Positions 53,480 through 62,844 of a stretch of 64,000 nt of DNA are shown here, piece after piece (position 1 is the stretch's first letter; each line of letters starts with the position of its first letter). The notes beneath the pieces are model-generated. The model was not told the DNA's origin. It ran no database searches and saw only the letters and a program-made list of their open reading frames with translations. The stretch covers positions 1-64,000 of the forward strand of contig JAEYRK010000053.1 of the NCBI GenBank assembly GCA_023435645.1. Reading direction: 5' to 3'. The translations under genes were made by a program, and so were the position numbers. The DNA comes from Bacillota bacterium. Lineage in GTDB: Bacteria > Bacillota > Clostridia > Lachnospirales > Lachnospiraceae.

Positions 53480-55588
53480 ATGTCTGAGAGATTAACCGAT
53501 TTATTTGGCATTGATGTGTTTAATGATGCAGCAATGGTAGAGCGTCTACCGAAGAAAATTTATTCGGCACTGAAAAAGACAATTGAGAATGGAGAGGACC
53601 TGGATCCAAACATTGCAGAAGTGGTTGCGAATTCAATGAAGGATTGGGCGATAGAACGTGGTGCTACGCACTACACCCACTGGTTCCAGCCCATGACAGG
53701 GATCACGGCAGAGAAACATGATTCCTTCATTAGCCCTACCGTGGACGGCAAGGCGATCATGGAGTTCTCGGGTAAAGAGCTGATCAAGGGTGAGCCGGAT
53801 GCATCCTCATTCCCCTCCGGCGGCCTACGTGCCACCTTTGAAGCAAGAGGATATACTGCATGGGATTGTACCTCACCGGCGTTTCTGCGTGAGGATGCCG
53901 GCGGAGTAACACTTTGTATTCCCACAGCTTTCTGCTCCTATACCGGAGAAGCACTGGATGTTAAGACCCCTCTGCTTCGCTCCATAGAGGCATTGAGTGA
54001 ACAGGCAGTCCGTATCGTGAAGCTGTTCGGTCATACAGAGGTGAAACGGGTGACGCCCTCAGTTGGTCCGGAGCAGGAGTATTTCTTAGTAGATAAGGCG
54101 AAGTATCTGAAGAGAGAGGATTTAATCTTTGCAGGCAGAACCCTTTTCGGTGCAATGGCACCCAAGGGACAGGAGCTGGAGGATCACTACTTCGGAAGCA
54201 TTAAGGAAAGAATCAGTTCCTTCATGAAGGAACTAAACACCGAGTTATGGAAGATGGGTGTTACTGCGAAGACACAGCACAATGAGGTTGCTCCTGCTCA
54301 GCATGAGCTGGCACCGATTTATGCTACCGCTAATATCGCTACCGACCACAACCAGCTGGTGATGGAGTGTATGAAGAAGGTGGCAAGTCGTCATGGTCTC
54401 GCTTGTCTGCTCCACGAGAAGCCGTTTGCAGGAGTGAACGGCTCCGGTAAGCATAATAACTGGTCTATTGTTACCGATACAGGTAAGAACCTATTGGATC
54501 CCGGTAAGACACCTCATGATAATATACAGTATCTGCTGTTCTTAGCTGCAATATTGAAGGCGGTTGATGACCATGCAGATTTACTCCGTGTGTCAGCCTC
54601 AAATCCCGGTAATGATCACAGATTGGGTGCAAATGAAGCTCCTCCGGCCATCATCTCCGTATTTGTTGGGGAGCAGCTTGAGGATGTTCTGGCACAGCTG
54701 ATTGAGACAGGAGAAGCAAAGAGAAGTAAGGATGGTGGCAAGCTGAATGTCGGTGTTCATACGCTTCCCGAGCTGAGCAAGGATGCTACGGACCGTAACC
54801 GTACTTCACCGTTTGCATTTACCGGTAATAAATTTGAATTCCGTATGGTGGGCTCCTCTGCTTCCATCGGCTCCTGTAATACAGTACTGAATACCATTGT
54901 AGCTGATGTACTGTGTGAGATGGCGGATGTGCTGGAGAAGGCGGAAGATTTTGATCTGGCGGTTCATGATCTGATTAAGAAGACTGTGAGTGAACACAAA
55001 CGGATTGTATTCAACGGCAATGGCTATTCTGAGGCCTGGGTGCAGGAGGCTGAGAGAAGAGGACTTCCGAATATCAAATCCATGGTGGAGGCGATTCCTT
55101 ATCTGGATTCTGACAAAGCAATAAAGCTCTTCAAGAAGCATAAGGTGTTCTGTGAAACAGAGCTGCATTCCCGTGCCGAGATTATGTATGAGTCCTATTC
55201 CAAGGCAATTAATATAGAAGCCAAGACAATGATTTCTATGGCAAGCGTGAAGTTTATACCAGCAGTCATCACCTTTACCAAGAATTTGGCAGATACGATT
55301 AATGCGATTAAGGCAGCAGTTCCGGATACGGATATCAGCGTACAGGCAGACCTTCTTAAGGAGACCTCAGCGCTTCTGGCAAAGGCCCAGGCTGCTTTAA
55401 AGGATCTGCAGGCTAAGACGGCTAAGGCAAATGCCATTGAAGAAGGCCATAAGAAAGCAGAAGCCTTCTATCAGGAGGTAGTTCCTGCGATGGCAGAATT
55501 AAGAGCACCGATTGATTCTCTGGAGGTTATTGTGGATAAGAGTCTATGGCCCGTACCTACCTATGGAGATTTATTGTTTGAAGTTTAG
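53480..55588 (+). CDS. glnA: Glutamine synthetase type III
   Basis: Assimilates ammonia into glutamine with ATP. The 702-residue length and motifs identify the GSIII (GlnN) class. Present are FPSGGLRATFEARGYTAWDCTSPAF, PSVGPEQEYFLVDKAKY (metal-binding Glu pair), KTQHNEVAPAQHELAPIYATAN, and LHEKPFAGVNGSGKHNNWSI, the ATP loop. A C-terminal extension with coiled-coil character (about 600-690) is typical. GGGGAGG lies 8 nt before the ATG. It is preceded by a promoter and a terminator hairpin, suggesting control by attenuation, and followed by a 17-bp inverted repeat. Confidence 0.97.
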   Translation: MSERLTDLFGIDVFNDAAMVERLPKKIYSALKKTIENGEDLDPNIAEVVANSMKDWAIERGATHYTHWFQPMTGITAEKHDSFISPTVDGKAIMEFSGKELIKGEPDASSFPSGGLRATFEARGYTAWDCTSPAFLREDAGGVTLCIPTAFCSYTGEALDVKTPLLRSIEALSEQAVRIVKLFGHTEVKRVTPSVGPEQEYFLVDKAKYLKREDLIFAGRTLFGAMAPKGQELEDHYFGSIKERISSFMKELNTELWKMGVTAKTQHNEVAPAQHELAPIYATANIATDHNQLVMECMKKVASRHGLACLLHEKPFAGVNGSGKHNNWSIVTDTGKNLLDPGKTPHDNIQYLLFLAAILKAVDDHADLLRVSASNPGNDHRLGANEAPPAIISVFVGEQLEDVLAQLIETGEAKRSKDGGKLNVGVHTLPELSKDATDRNRTSPFAFTGNKFEFRMVGSSASIGSCNTVLNTIVADVLCEMADVLEKAEDFDLAVHDLIKKTVSEHKRIVFNGNGYSEAWVQEAERRGLPNIKSMVEAIPYLDSDKAIKLFKKHKVFCETELHSRAEIMYESYSKAINIEAKTMISMASVKFIPAVITFTKNLADTINAIKAAVPDTDISVQADLLKETSALLAKAQAALKDLQAKTAKANAIEEGHKKAEAFYQEVVPAMAELRAPIDSLEVIVDKSLWPVPTYGDLLFEV

Positions 55589-55665
55589 GAGATCTGCTCC
55601 TTATTCTCAGGGGGATATCACCTGTTAGATCTGAGGGTCTGTTTCATAACTCCAATGTTCTTATA

Positions 55666-55709
55666 CGGAAGGAGGGTTTTGGTTATCACTAGCCAAAACC
55701 CTCCTTCCG
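55666..55709. repeat. Perfect 17-bp inverted repeat after glutamine synthetase
   Basis: Arms CGGAAGGAGGGTTTTGG and CCAAAACCCTCCTTCCG surround a 10-nt loop. No T-tract follows, so it may be a factor-dependent terminator, an mRNA-stabilising hairpin or an operator rather than an intrinsic terminator. Confidence 0.7.
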
Positions 55710-55753
55710 GAGGATAGAAGTATGGGACAGCCCTTTTATGATGTAAATTCTTC

Positions 55754-55782
55754 TTGACATTTGACCCATTATCCTATATATT
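55754..55782 (+). promoter_or_regulatory. Promoter of the fab operon
   Basis: TTGACA (55754-55759), 17-bp spacer, TATATT (55777-55782). The FabT box overlaps the -10 element and start site. Confidence 0.8.
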
Positions 55783-55796
55783 TTGATTATCAAAAT
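55780..55796 (+). promoter_or_regulatory. FabT-type operator
   Basis: ATTTTGATTATCAAAAT is a perfect 17-bp palindrome agreeing with the FabT box known from streptococci (TTTGATTATCAAA core). It overlaps the promoter of the operon whose first gene encodes a FabT-like MarR protein, implying autorepression. Confidence 0.88.
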
Positions 55797-55850
55797 GTTT
55801 GCAATGCAAAGCAAATACAGGTTTGATACAAATGTTTAGGGGTGAACTAG

Positions 55851-56327
55851 GTGAAGGAAAAATTCATGGAAATCAATAAGCTGCTTGTTGAGATTTATGA
55901 TGATATTATTCATATTGAAGAATATTCAATTAAGCAGGGGGCCTTTAGCGACCTTTCCATTACTGAGATACACACAGTGGAGGCCGTTGGCTTATACGGT
56001 TCTAAGACAATGTCTGAGATAGCAGCTGAGCTGGAGATTACGATGGGAACCTTGACGACAGCAGTGGATAAGCTGATCCGTAAGGGATATCTGGAACGCA
56101 ACAGAAGTGATTCTGACCGAAGGATTGTGAATGTGAGCCTGACGCAGCGGGGGAAGCTGGCTTACCGTATCCATGAGAAGTTTCATTTGGATATGGTGAA
56201 AGCGATTATGAGTGATTTTAACACGGAAGAGGAAGAAATCCTTCTGATTGCCCTCCGAAAGCTGAACATGCACCTGAAGGAGATTTATAAGCCCACCGGT
56301 GATAAAGACGGTAAGGGCAGTAAATAA
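55851..56327 (+). CDS. fabT: MarR-family regulator of fatty acid synthesis, FabT-like
   Basis: Winged-helix repressor expected to bind acyl-ACP as corepressor and shut down the downstream operon. The MarR core is LSITEIHTVEAVGLYGSKTMSEIAAELEITMGTLTTAVDKLIRKGYLERNRSDSDRRIVNVSLTQRG split over about residues 25-105, with recognition helix TMGTLTTAVDKLI. The GTG at 55851 follows AGGGGTGA; an ATG five codons later (55866), with AAGGAA upstream, is a real alternative and fits FabT alignments well. It is first in the fab operon, directly after a perfect FabT-type palindrome. Confidence 0.9.
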   Translation: MKEKFMEINKLLVEIYDDIIHIEEYSIKQGAFSDLSITEIHTVEAVGLYGSKTMSEIAAELEITMGTLTTAVDKLIRKGYLERNRSDSDRRIVNVSLTQRGKLAYRIHEKFHLDMVKAIMSDFNTEEEEILLIALRKLNMHLKEIYKPTGDKDGKGSK

Positions 56328-56398
56328 TTCCATTCATCAAGATTGCAAGGCATAGCGGGCTACGATTATGTGAATGATTTAGCGGGAGGACTAACAAA

Positions 56399-57376
56399 AT
56401 GAAGCATGCAGTAGTCATTGGTACCGGAAGCTATGTTCCGGAGAACGTAATAACAAATGATAATCTATCGGAATTAGTGGAAACCAGTGACGAATGGATT
56501 GTTACAAGAACAGGCATAAGTGAACGGAGGATTACTACTGGTGAGAATACCTCCGAGCTGGCATATAAGGCGGCAGCCAGAGCGCTGGAGCAGGCAGGAC
56601 TGGATCCAAGAGAGCTTGACCTGATTATCTGCGCTACAATTACACCGGATTCCTTTATGCCGTCCACTGCCTGCATCGTACAGGATAAGCTGGGGGCGGT
56701 GAACGCAGCAGCCTTTGATCTCACAGCAGCCTGTACCGGTTTAATCTATGGGATGGTCACGGCAGATCAGTTCATAGCCTCCGGTATGTACCAGAAGGTA
56801 TTGGTCATCGGTGCGGAGACAGTTTCCAAGGTACTAGATTGGGGCGACCGGGCTACCTGTGTTCTGTTTGGTGACGGAGCCGGAGCGGTGGTGCTTTCCT
56901 CAGAAGGGAGCAGTAAGGGGATATTAGCCTCCTATCTGGCGGCGGACGGCAGTAAGCAGGCTATGCTGACCTGTCCGGCCATTCCACTAAGGAATCCTTT
57001 TGTCAAGCAGGAGGAGTATGGGATGGTGTCAAAGATAGAGATGCAGGGTCAGGAGGTATTCAAATTCGCTGTGCGTGCGGTTACAGATAGTATTCAGAAG
57101 GTTCTCGCCATTGCCGGTATGACTCCTGAGGAGATCAGATATATCATCCCCCATCAGGCAAACAGGAGAATCATCGAACAGGCAGCAAAATTCTGCGAGA
57201 TTCCTCTTGAGAAATTTTATGTTAACCTGGGTCGGTATGGAAATACCTCGGCTGCTACGATAGGAATCGCAATGGATGAGCTAATGCAAAAGCAAGGACT
57301 AAATCCCGGAGATAGAGTGATTTTGGTAGGCTTCGGCGGAGGAATGACCAACGGAGCAATTCTTCTGGAGATATAG
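56399..57376 (+). CDS. fabH: 3-oxoacyl-ACP synthase III
   Basis: Starts fatty acid chains by condensing acetyl- or branched acyl-CoA with malonyl-ACP. The catalytic triad is visible: Cys112 in AACTGLIYG, His in IPHQANRRI (about residue 249) and Asn in YGNTSAATIG (about 280). The C-terminal GFGGGMTNGAILLEI is typical. Length 325 is normal. GGGAGG lies 9 nt before the ATG. Follows fabT by 71 bp; acpP comes next. Confidence 0.97.
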   Translation: MKHAVVIGTGSYVPENVITNDNLSELVETSDEWIVTRTGISERRITTGENTSELAYKAAARALEQAGLDPRELDLIICATITPDSFMPSTACIVQDKLGAVNAAAFDLTAACTGLIYGMVTADQFIASGMYQKVLVIGAETVSKVLDWGDRATCVLFGDGAGAVVLSSEGSSKGILASYLAADGSKQAMLTCPAIPLRNPFVKQEEYGMVSKIEMQGQEVFKFAVRAVTDSIQKVLAIAGMTPEEIRYIIPHQANRRIIEQAAKFCEIPLEKFYVNLGRYGNTSAATIGIAMDELMQKQGLNPGDRVILVGFGGGMTNGAILLEI

Positions 57377-57465
57377 CGAAACAGGTCAAAGAATTTAGGA
57401 GAAGCAAAGCCTCTCCTAGGTAAAATAAATAAAAACCATTTAATATGAATTATGGAGGGATAAAA

Positions 57466-57702
57466 ATGAATTTAGAAAAAATTAAAGAGGTTGTAGCTGA
57501 GCAGTTAGGAGTTGAGGTTTCAGAGCTTAAGAAGGAAACGAATCTAAAGGATGATCTGAACGCTGATTCCCTAGACCTTTTCCAGATTATCATGTCCTTA
57601 GAGGAAGCGTTTGAACTTGAGATTCCTACCGAAGATACCGAGAGCATCAGCACCATTGGAGATATCGAAAGCTATATCAATAGCAAAAAAGAAGAAGAGT
57701 AA
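57466..57702 (+). CDS. acpP: Acyl carrier protein
   Basis: Small acidic four-helix carrier of growing acyl chains. Ser35 in the motif NADSLDLFQ receives 4'-phosphopantetheine. The 78 residues match AcpP. The ATG at 57466 follows GGAGG by 7 nt; an upstream in-frame ATG lacks a site. Its place between fabH and fabK is the same as in streptococci. Confidence 0.97.
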   Translation: MNLEKIKEVVAEQLGVEVSELKKETNLKDDLNADSLDLFQIIMSLEEAFELEIPTEDTESISTIGDIESYINSKKEEE

Positions 57703-57749
57703 GGTTTGGTAGGGGAGTCAGAGCTCCCGGAAAGGCATGGGCGGATGAT

Positions 57750-58682
57750 ATGAAATCGCGCATTTGTAAAATATTGAATATAGAATATCCTATTTTCCAG
57801 GGAGCAATGGCTAGAATATCGGATGCATCCTTAGCAGCAGCTGTAGCGGAGGCAGGAGGACTTGGCATCATTGCAGGAGGTACTGCTCCGGTCGATTATA
57901 TCAGGTCTGAGGTAAGAAAGGCCAAGCGTATGACAAGCAAACCCTTCGGTGTCAATATCATGCTACTCAGTGAGAATGTGGATGAGCTGGCGAAACTGGT
58001 GTGCGAGGAAGGGGTCAAGGTAGTTACTACCGGCGCAGGGACACCGGGTAAGTATATGGAGATGTGGAAGGACCATGGAATTAAGGTGATTCCTGTTGTA
58101 CCTTCTGTAGCAATTGCAAAGAGAATGGTACGTAGCGGCGCAGACGCAGTGATTGCTGAGGGTACCGAATCCGGTGGCCATGTTGGTGAGTTGACCACCA
58201 TGGTGCTGGTTCCTCAGGTAGTAGATGCAGTGGAGGTGCCGGTCATTGCAGCCGGAGGGATCGGTGACGGAAGAGGGATCGCAGCCGCCTTTATGCTGGG
58301 GGCTGATGCAGTACAGCTCGGAACTCGTTTTCTGACCGCCCATGAGTGTACGGTTCATCAGAGTTATAAACAGAAGGTATTGGATGCCAAGGATATCGAT
58401 ACCGTGGTTACCGGACGCCGTACCGGGCATCCTGTCAGGGTCTTGAAGAACAAGCTGGCCCGTCAATTCATGGAGCTGGAGGCATCAGGTGCTGCGGCAG
58501 AGGAGTATGAGAAGCTGGGAGTCGGTGCCTTAGCCAAAGCAGTCGCTCAAGGTGATATTGATTACGGCAGTGTCATGGCAGGGCAGGTCGCAGCCTTGAT
58601 AAGGAAGGAACAGAGCTGCCACGAGATTATTACAGAGCTAATGACTGAGGCAGAGAGTCTGCTTCACCGTGATTGGACCTGA
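57750..58682 (+). CDS. fabK: Enoyl-ACP reductase II, FMN-dependent
   Basis: Carries out the final reduction of each elongation cycle. It is a TIM-barrel flavoprotein of the nitronate monooxygenase/FabK family, unrelated to FabI. Segments YPIFQGAMARISDASLAAAVAEAGGLGIIAGG, GTESGGHVGELTTMVLVPQVVDA and VIAAGGIGDGRGIAAAFMLGADAVQLGTRF give the FMN and substrate sites. Its operon position distinguishes it from 2-nitropropane dioxygenases. The ribosome site is weak (GGGCGGATGAT), so expression may depend on coupling with acpP 48 bp upstream. Confidence 0.93.
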   Translation: MKSRICKILNIEYPIFQGAMARISDASLAAAVAEAGGLGIIAGGTAPVDYIRSEVRKAKRMTSKPFGVNIMLLSENVDELAKLVCEEGVKVVTTGAGTPGKYMEMWKDHGIKVIPVVPSVAIAKRMVRSGADAVIAEGTESGGHVGELTTMVLVPQVVDAVEVPVIAAGGIGDGRGIAAAFMLGADAVQLGTRFLTAHECTVHQSYKQKVLDAKDIDTVVTGRRTGHPVRVLKNKLARQFMELEASGAAAEEYEKLGVGALAKAVAQGDIDYGSVMAGQVAALIRKEQSCHEIITELMTEAESLLHRDWT

Positions 58683-58758
58683 GCTATGGCTCAGGATTTC
58701 GATAGCTTTCACCTGGTAGTGTGATTTGCAAACACCTAAGGGAGCCAAGGAGGATAGA

Positions 58759-59700
58759 ATGTCAAGGATTGCGTTATTATTTGCTGGGCAGGGGTCCCAG
58801 TATATCGGTATGGGAAAGGAGCTGTATGATTATTTCCCGGTCTGTAAGCAGGTCTTTGAGGAGGCAGATGAGAGCCTTCATAGGAAGCTTTCCGAGCTGA
58901 TTTTTTACGGCAGAAAGGAGGAGCTGGACCTGACGGAAAATACACAGCCAGCCATTGTAACTATGTCGTTGGCAGCCTACCGTGCCTTTGCTCAATATGG
59001 GATAGAAGCGGATATGGCAGCAGGACTTAGTCTGGGCGAATATTCCGCCTTAACTGCCGCTGGTGTATTTACGCTTTCCCAGGTGATTCCGCTGGTAAGA
59101 AAGCGCGGGCGCTTTATGCAGGAGGCAGTGCCGGAGGGCAGAGGCAAGATGACTGCAATCCTTGGTCTGGCGGAGGATAAGGTCAGGGCAGTCTGTGAGG
59201 AAGCGAGAAGCTACGGGATCGTGGAGCCCTCAAATTTTAACTGCCCCGGACAGATTGTAATTGGTGGTGAGATCAAGGCAGTGGACGAAGCTGCCAGACG
59301 CTCCATGGAAATAGGTGCAATGAAAACCGTCGACCTTGCTGTCAGTGCTCCCTTTCATACCTCTATGCTAGAGCCTGCGGCAAAAAGGCTGAGGGAGGAG
59401 CTGGAGCCGATGACTCTTTTAAAGCTGACACTTCCTGTCATCAGTAATGTAACAGCTGATTTCATCGGAGAGAGTAGTGAGGTGAAGGACCTGCTGTACC
59501 GGCAGGTCATGAGCAGTGTGCTATGGGAACAGACCATAAGGAAAATGGTGGACAGCGGTGTCAGACATTTTGTGGAGCTAGGGCCCGGGAGGATACTCTC
59601 CGGTTTTGTAAAGAAGGTGGAGAGAGGACTCTGTACTTATCATGTGGAGGACGTCGCATCGCTGGAATCAGCTGCCGGAGCGATCAGAGCGGCTAAATAG
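58759..59700 (+). CDS. fabD: Malonyl-CoA:ACP transacylase
   Basis: Loads malonyl groups onto ACP. FAGQGSQYIGMG near the start and the nucleophile Ser91 in GLSLGEYSALTAAG are diagnostic. A His in SAPFHTSML (about 201) completes the dyad. Length 313 is usual. The ATG follows AAGGAGG by 5 nt; the longer frame upstream is not needed. The next gene, fabG, starts 13 bp after the stop. Confidence 0.96.
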   Translation: MSRIALLFAGQGSQYIGMGKELYDYFPVCKQVFEEADESLHRKLSELIFYGRKEELDLTENTQPAIVTMSLAAYRAFAQYGIEADMAAGLSLGEYSALTAAGVFTLSQVIPLVRKRGRFMQEAVPEGRGKMTAILGLAEDKVRAVCEEARSYGIVEPSNFNCPGQIVIGGEIKAVDEAARRSMEIGAMKTVDLAVSAPFHTSMLEPAAKRLREELEPMTLLKLTLPVISNVTADFIGESSEVKDLLYRQVMSSVLWEQTIRKMVDSGVRHFVELGPGRILSGFVKKVERGLCTYHVEDVASLESAAGAIRAAK

Positions 59701-59713
59701 AAAGGAAGCTAAT

Positions 59714-60454
59714 ATGCTGAAGGGAAAAATTGCAGTGGTAACCGGAGCCGGAAGAGGAATCGGCAGGGCGATTGCCTTACAATTGGCCGAGTACGGGGCT
59801 AAGGTGGTAGTGAATTATCGTAACAGTGTCGCACAGGTGGAGGAGCTATTGGCTGCCATTCATAATAAGGGCGGGGATGCCCTGGCAGTGAGAGCGGATG
59901 TCAGCAAGGAAGAGGAAGCGAAGTCGCTGATCCAAGCCGCCGTGGAGCATTATGGAAGGGTTGATGTCCTTGTAAATAATGCAGGGATTACCAGAGATAA
60001 TTTACTGATGCGGATGACAGAGGAAGAATTCGACAATGTGATGGATATTAATCTGAAGGGAACCTTCTTCTGCTTAAAGCACGCCGCAACGGTCATGCTA
60101 AAGCAGAGAAGCGGTAAGATAATCAACATTTCCTCCGTAGTTGGACTGACAGGAAATGTAGGCCAAACGAATTATGCCGCCTCGAAGGCAGGCGTTATCG
60201 GTATGACGAAATCGGCAGCCAGAGAGCTGGCCAGCCGAGGAATAACAGTGAATGCAGTGGCGCCGGGCTTTATCCAGACGGATATGACGGATGTGCTTCC
60301 GGAGAAGGTAAAGGAAGCCTGCATCGCCGGTATCCCATTAAAGCGCTTTGGAACAGCCGGTGAGATCGCCGGAGCAGTCAGCTTTCTGGCCTCAGAGGCG
60401 GCCGACTATATCACAGGCCAGGTGCTACAGGTGGATGGCGGCATGGTAATGTAG
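59714..60454 (+). CDS. fabG: 3-oxoacyl-ACP reductase
   Basis: NADPH-dependent short-chain dehydrogenase reducing the 3-oxoacyl intermediate. It has the nucleotide motif TGAGRGIGRAIA (about 10-21), NNAG (about 88-91), catalytic Ser in NISSVVG, and Tyr154/Lys158 in YAASKAG. The end GQVLQVDGGMVM is typical. Length 246. The start is the ATG after AAGGAAGCT, 13 bp from the fabD stop; a long upstream extension overlaps fabD and is discounted. Confidence 0.97.
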   Translation: MLKGKIAVVTGAGRGIGRAIALQLAEYGAKVVVNYRNSVAQVEELLAAIHNKGGDALAVRADVSKEEEAKSLIQAAVEHYGRVDVLVNNAGITRDNLLMRMTEEEFDNVMDINLKGTFFCLKHAATVMLKQRSGKIINISSVVGLTGNVGQTNYAASKAGVIGMTKSAARELASRGITVNAVAPGFIQTDMTDVLPEKVKEACIAGIPLKRFGTAGEIAGAVSFLASEAADYITGQVLQVDGGMVM

Positions 60455-60470
60455 ATAGTGGAGGATTAAT

Positions 60471-61709
60471 ATGGATCGTAGAGTTGTAGTTACCGGAATG
60501 GGAGCGATTACCCCGATTGGAAACAGTGTGGCGGAGTTCTTTGCCGGAGTAAAGGGAGGAAGCTGCGGAATCGATTTTATCAGCGCCTTCGATACGGAGA
60601 ATTTCACAGTTAAGCTCGCTGCCCAAGTGAAGAACTTTGATGCAAGGAATTATATGGATGCGAAGGAAGCCAAGAGGATGGACCGCTTCTCTCAATTTGC
60701 AGTGGCTGCCTCCAAGGAGGCAATTGAGGATGCCGGGCTTGAGCTTAGTGCACTGGATCCGGAACGCTTTGGTGTCATTGTAGGCTCCGGAATCGGCGGA
60801 CTTGAAAATATCGAGAAGGAAGCAAGGACCTTGGCGGATAAGGGACCGAGAAGGGTGAACCCCTTATTCATCCCCATGATTATTACGAATATGGCGGCAG
60901 GTAATATTGCCATTCAATTCGGAGCTCTGGGCATCTGCACAAATATTGTGACAGCCTGTGCTACAGGAACTCACAGTATCGGTGAGGCATATCGCAATAT
61001 TAAGCACGGGTATGCGGATGTGATTCTGGCAGGAGGCACAGAAGCCTCCATTACTCCTTTGGGAGTTGCAGGCTTTACCTCCTTGACCGCCTTGTCCACC
61101 AGTAAGGATCCCTCTCGAGCTTCCATCCCCTTTGATAAGGAAAGGGACGGCTTTGTTATGGGGGAAGGAGCCGGAATCCTCTTACTGGAAGAATATGAGC
61201 ATGCGATAAAACGAGGTGCCAGACTATATGCAGAGATCGTTGGCTATGGTGCTACCTGTGATGCTTATCATATTACCGCACCCTCTCCGGACGGATATGG
61301 TGGTACGAGAGCCATGAGACTGGCGATGCAGGAAGCAGGGATTACACCGAAGGAGATTTCCTATGTCAATGCACATGGAACCAGTACTCCGATCAATGAC
61401 CGCTTGGAGACACTGGCAATGAAGGCTGCTTTTGGTGAGGAGGTTTATCGAATACCGGTCAGCTCCACCAAATCCATGATTGGACATCTCTTAGGAGCAG
61501 CCGGTGCAGTAGAAGCTGTTACCTGCGTTAAGGCGATGGATGAGGATTTTATTCCGGCAACCATTGGGTATCGGATACCGGATGAGGAATGTGACCTTGA
61601 TTATGTACCTAACCAGGGCAGAACAGCCAAAATCAATTATGCAATGTCGAATTCCTTAGGCTTTGGCGGTCATAATGCTACTGTCATATTTAAGAAAACG
61701 GAGGGGTAA
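60471..61709 (+). CDS. fabF: 3-oxoacyl-ACP synthase II
   Basis: Elongating condensing enzyme. The nucleophile Cys163 lies in VTACATGTHSIGEA, with His in VNAHGTSTPINDRLE (about 304) and in IGHLLGAAGAVEA (about 339). The start RRVVVTGMGAITPIGN is family-typical. Length 412. GGAGG lies 7 nt before the ATG. It follows fabG by 16 bp and accB starts 2 bp after its stop, so the genes are tightly coupled. Confidence 0.97.
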   Translation: MDRRVVVTGMGAITPIGNSVAEFFAGVKGGSCGIDFISAFDTENFTVKLAAQVKNFDARNYMDAKEAKRMDRFSQFAVAASKEAIEDAGLELSALDPERFGVIVGSGIGGLENIEKEARTLADKGPRRVNPLFIPMIITNMAAGNIAIQFGALGICTNIVTACATGTHSIGEAYRNIKHGYADVILAGGTEASITPLGVAGFTSLTALSTSKDPSRASIPFDKERDGFVMGEGAGILLLEEYEHAIKRGARLYAEIVGYGATCDAYHITAPSPDGYGGTRAMRLAMQEAGITPKEISYVNAHGTSTPINDRLETLAMKAAFGEEVYRIPVSSTKSMIGHLLGAAGAVEAVTCVKAMDEDFIPATIGYRIPDEECDLDYVPNQGRTAKINYAMSNSLGFGGHNATVIFKKTEG

Positions 61710-61711
61710 TC

Positions 61712-62239
61712 GTGGATTATAAGGCTATTATCAACTTAATGAAGGAAATGAATCAAACAGAGCTTACAAAGCTTGAGGTTGAATCTGAGGGAATTAGAAT
61801 ATGTCTGGAGAAAGCGGATCAGAAATCTGCTTCAGTGGTTTCGCAACCCCAGTTTATCCTGCCCCCACAGTTACCTCATGGAACTTATATGGCGGCGGTA
61901 CCGGAACCGAACACGGCAGCATCCCCTGGCAGCAATCAGGGAATACCCTTTGCTCATCCCACGGCTGAAGCTACGGATCAGCCGTCGGCAGCAGAAACTG
62001 CTGCAACGAAGAAGCTGCTATCTCCAATGGTAGGTACCTTCTATGCTCAGGCAGCACCTGAGAAGCCTCCCTTCGTCAAGGTTGGGGATAAGGTGAAGAA
62101 GGGTCAGACCATCTGCATCATTGAAGCGATGAAGCTGATGAATGAAATTGAAAGTGAATATGATGGAGAAATTGCAGAGCTACTTGTTGAGAACGAGGAA
62201 ATGGTTGAATTTGGTCAGCCCCTGTTCCTGCTCCGGTAA
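61712..62239 (+). CDS. accB: Biotin carboxyl carrier protein of acetyl-CoA carboxylase
   Basis: Carries biotin between carboxylase and carboxyltransferase. The N-terminal helix (MDYKAIINLMKEMNQTELTKLEVESEGIRI) is followed by a Pro/Ala/Ser-rich hinge (about 50-95) and a C-terminal biotinyl domain, with Lys141 in IEAMKLMNEIE as the biotinylation site. It starts with GTG after GGAGGGG, 2 bp beyond the fabF stop. Length 175 is within the normal range. Confidence 0.96.
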   Translation: MDYKAIINLMKEMNQTELTKLEVESEGIRICLEKADQKSASVVSQPQFILPPQLPHGTYMAAVPEPNTAASPGSNQGIPFAHPTAEATDQPSAAETAATKKLLSPMVGTFYAQAAPEKPPFVKVGDKVKKGQTICIIEAMKLMNEIESEYDGEIAELLVENEEMVEFGQPLFLLR

Positions 62240-62361
62240 TTAATTCTGCCACCTAATAATGATCAGGTGATTACAAAAGTTTATTACTGAGTGTGGGCTG
62301 TCTAATCAGACAGAGCGCTTGGTACTTAACATAACACCGTAAATAGTAAGAGAGGAATCCT

Positions 62362-62787
62362 ATGTTAAATATTGATGAAATTCAAAAGATCCTTCCCCAC
62401 AGGCCTCCATTTCTTCTGATAGACCGGATTGATGAGCTGGAGCCGGGGAAGCATGCCGTAGGCAGAAAATGCGTTACGATGAATGAGCCTTATTTTTTAG
62501 GACATTTTCCGGGGAAGGCTGTCATGCCCGGTGTCATCATACTGGAGGCACTGGCTCAGACCGGAGCAATCGTCATGCTTACAATTGAAAAGAATGCCGG
62601 TAAGATAGCGTATTTTGGCGGAATGGATAAGGTGAAATTCAAGCGTCAGGTATTTCCCGGTGATGTGCTTACCCTGGATGTGGAAATCATTAAGAGTAAG
62701 GGCAGCTTCGGTGTCGGATCAGCGAAGGCTTTTGTGGAGGATCAAATCGCCGTAGAAGCAATCTTTACATTTGCGATCGGAGAATAA
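62362..62787 (+). CDS. fabZ: 3-hydroxyacyl-ACP dehydratase
   Basis: Dehydrates 3-hydroxyacyl-ACP in elongation. It has the hot-dog fold with catalytic His48 in LGHFPGKAVMPGV and Glu62 in ILEALAQTGAI. The start LNIDEIQKILPHRPPFLLIDRI is typical, as is the 141-residue length. AGAGGAA precedes the ATG. It lies between accB and accC, as in streptococcal fab operons. No second dehydratase or isomerase (fabM or fabN) is in the visible part. Confidence 0.97.
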   Translation: MLNIDEIQKILPHRPPFLLIDRIDELEPGKHAVGRKCVTMNEPYFLGHFPGKAVMPGVIILEALAQTGAIVMLTIEKNAGKIAYFGGMDKVKFKRQVFPGDVLTLDVEIIKSKGSFGVGSAKAFVEDQIAVEAIFTFAIGE

Positions 62788-62844
62788 TCTGACGGTGACT
62801 GTAACGGTCACTGTGGTCCCTATGAAACCTTAAGGAGAGTTACG

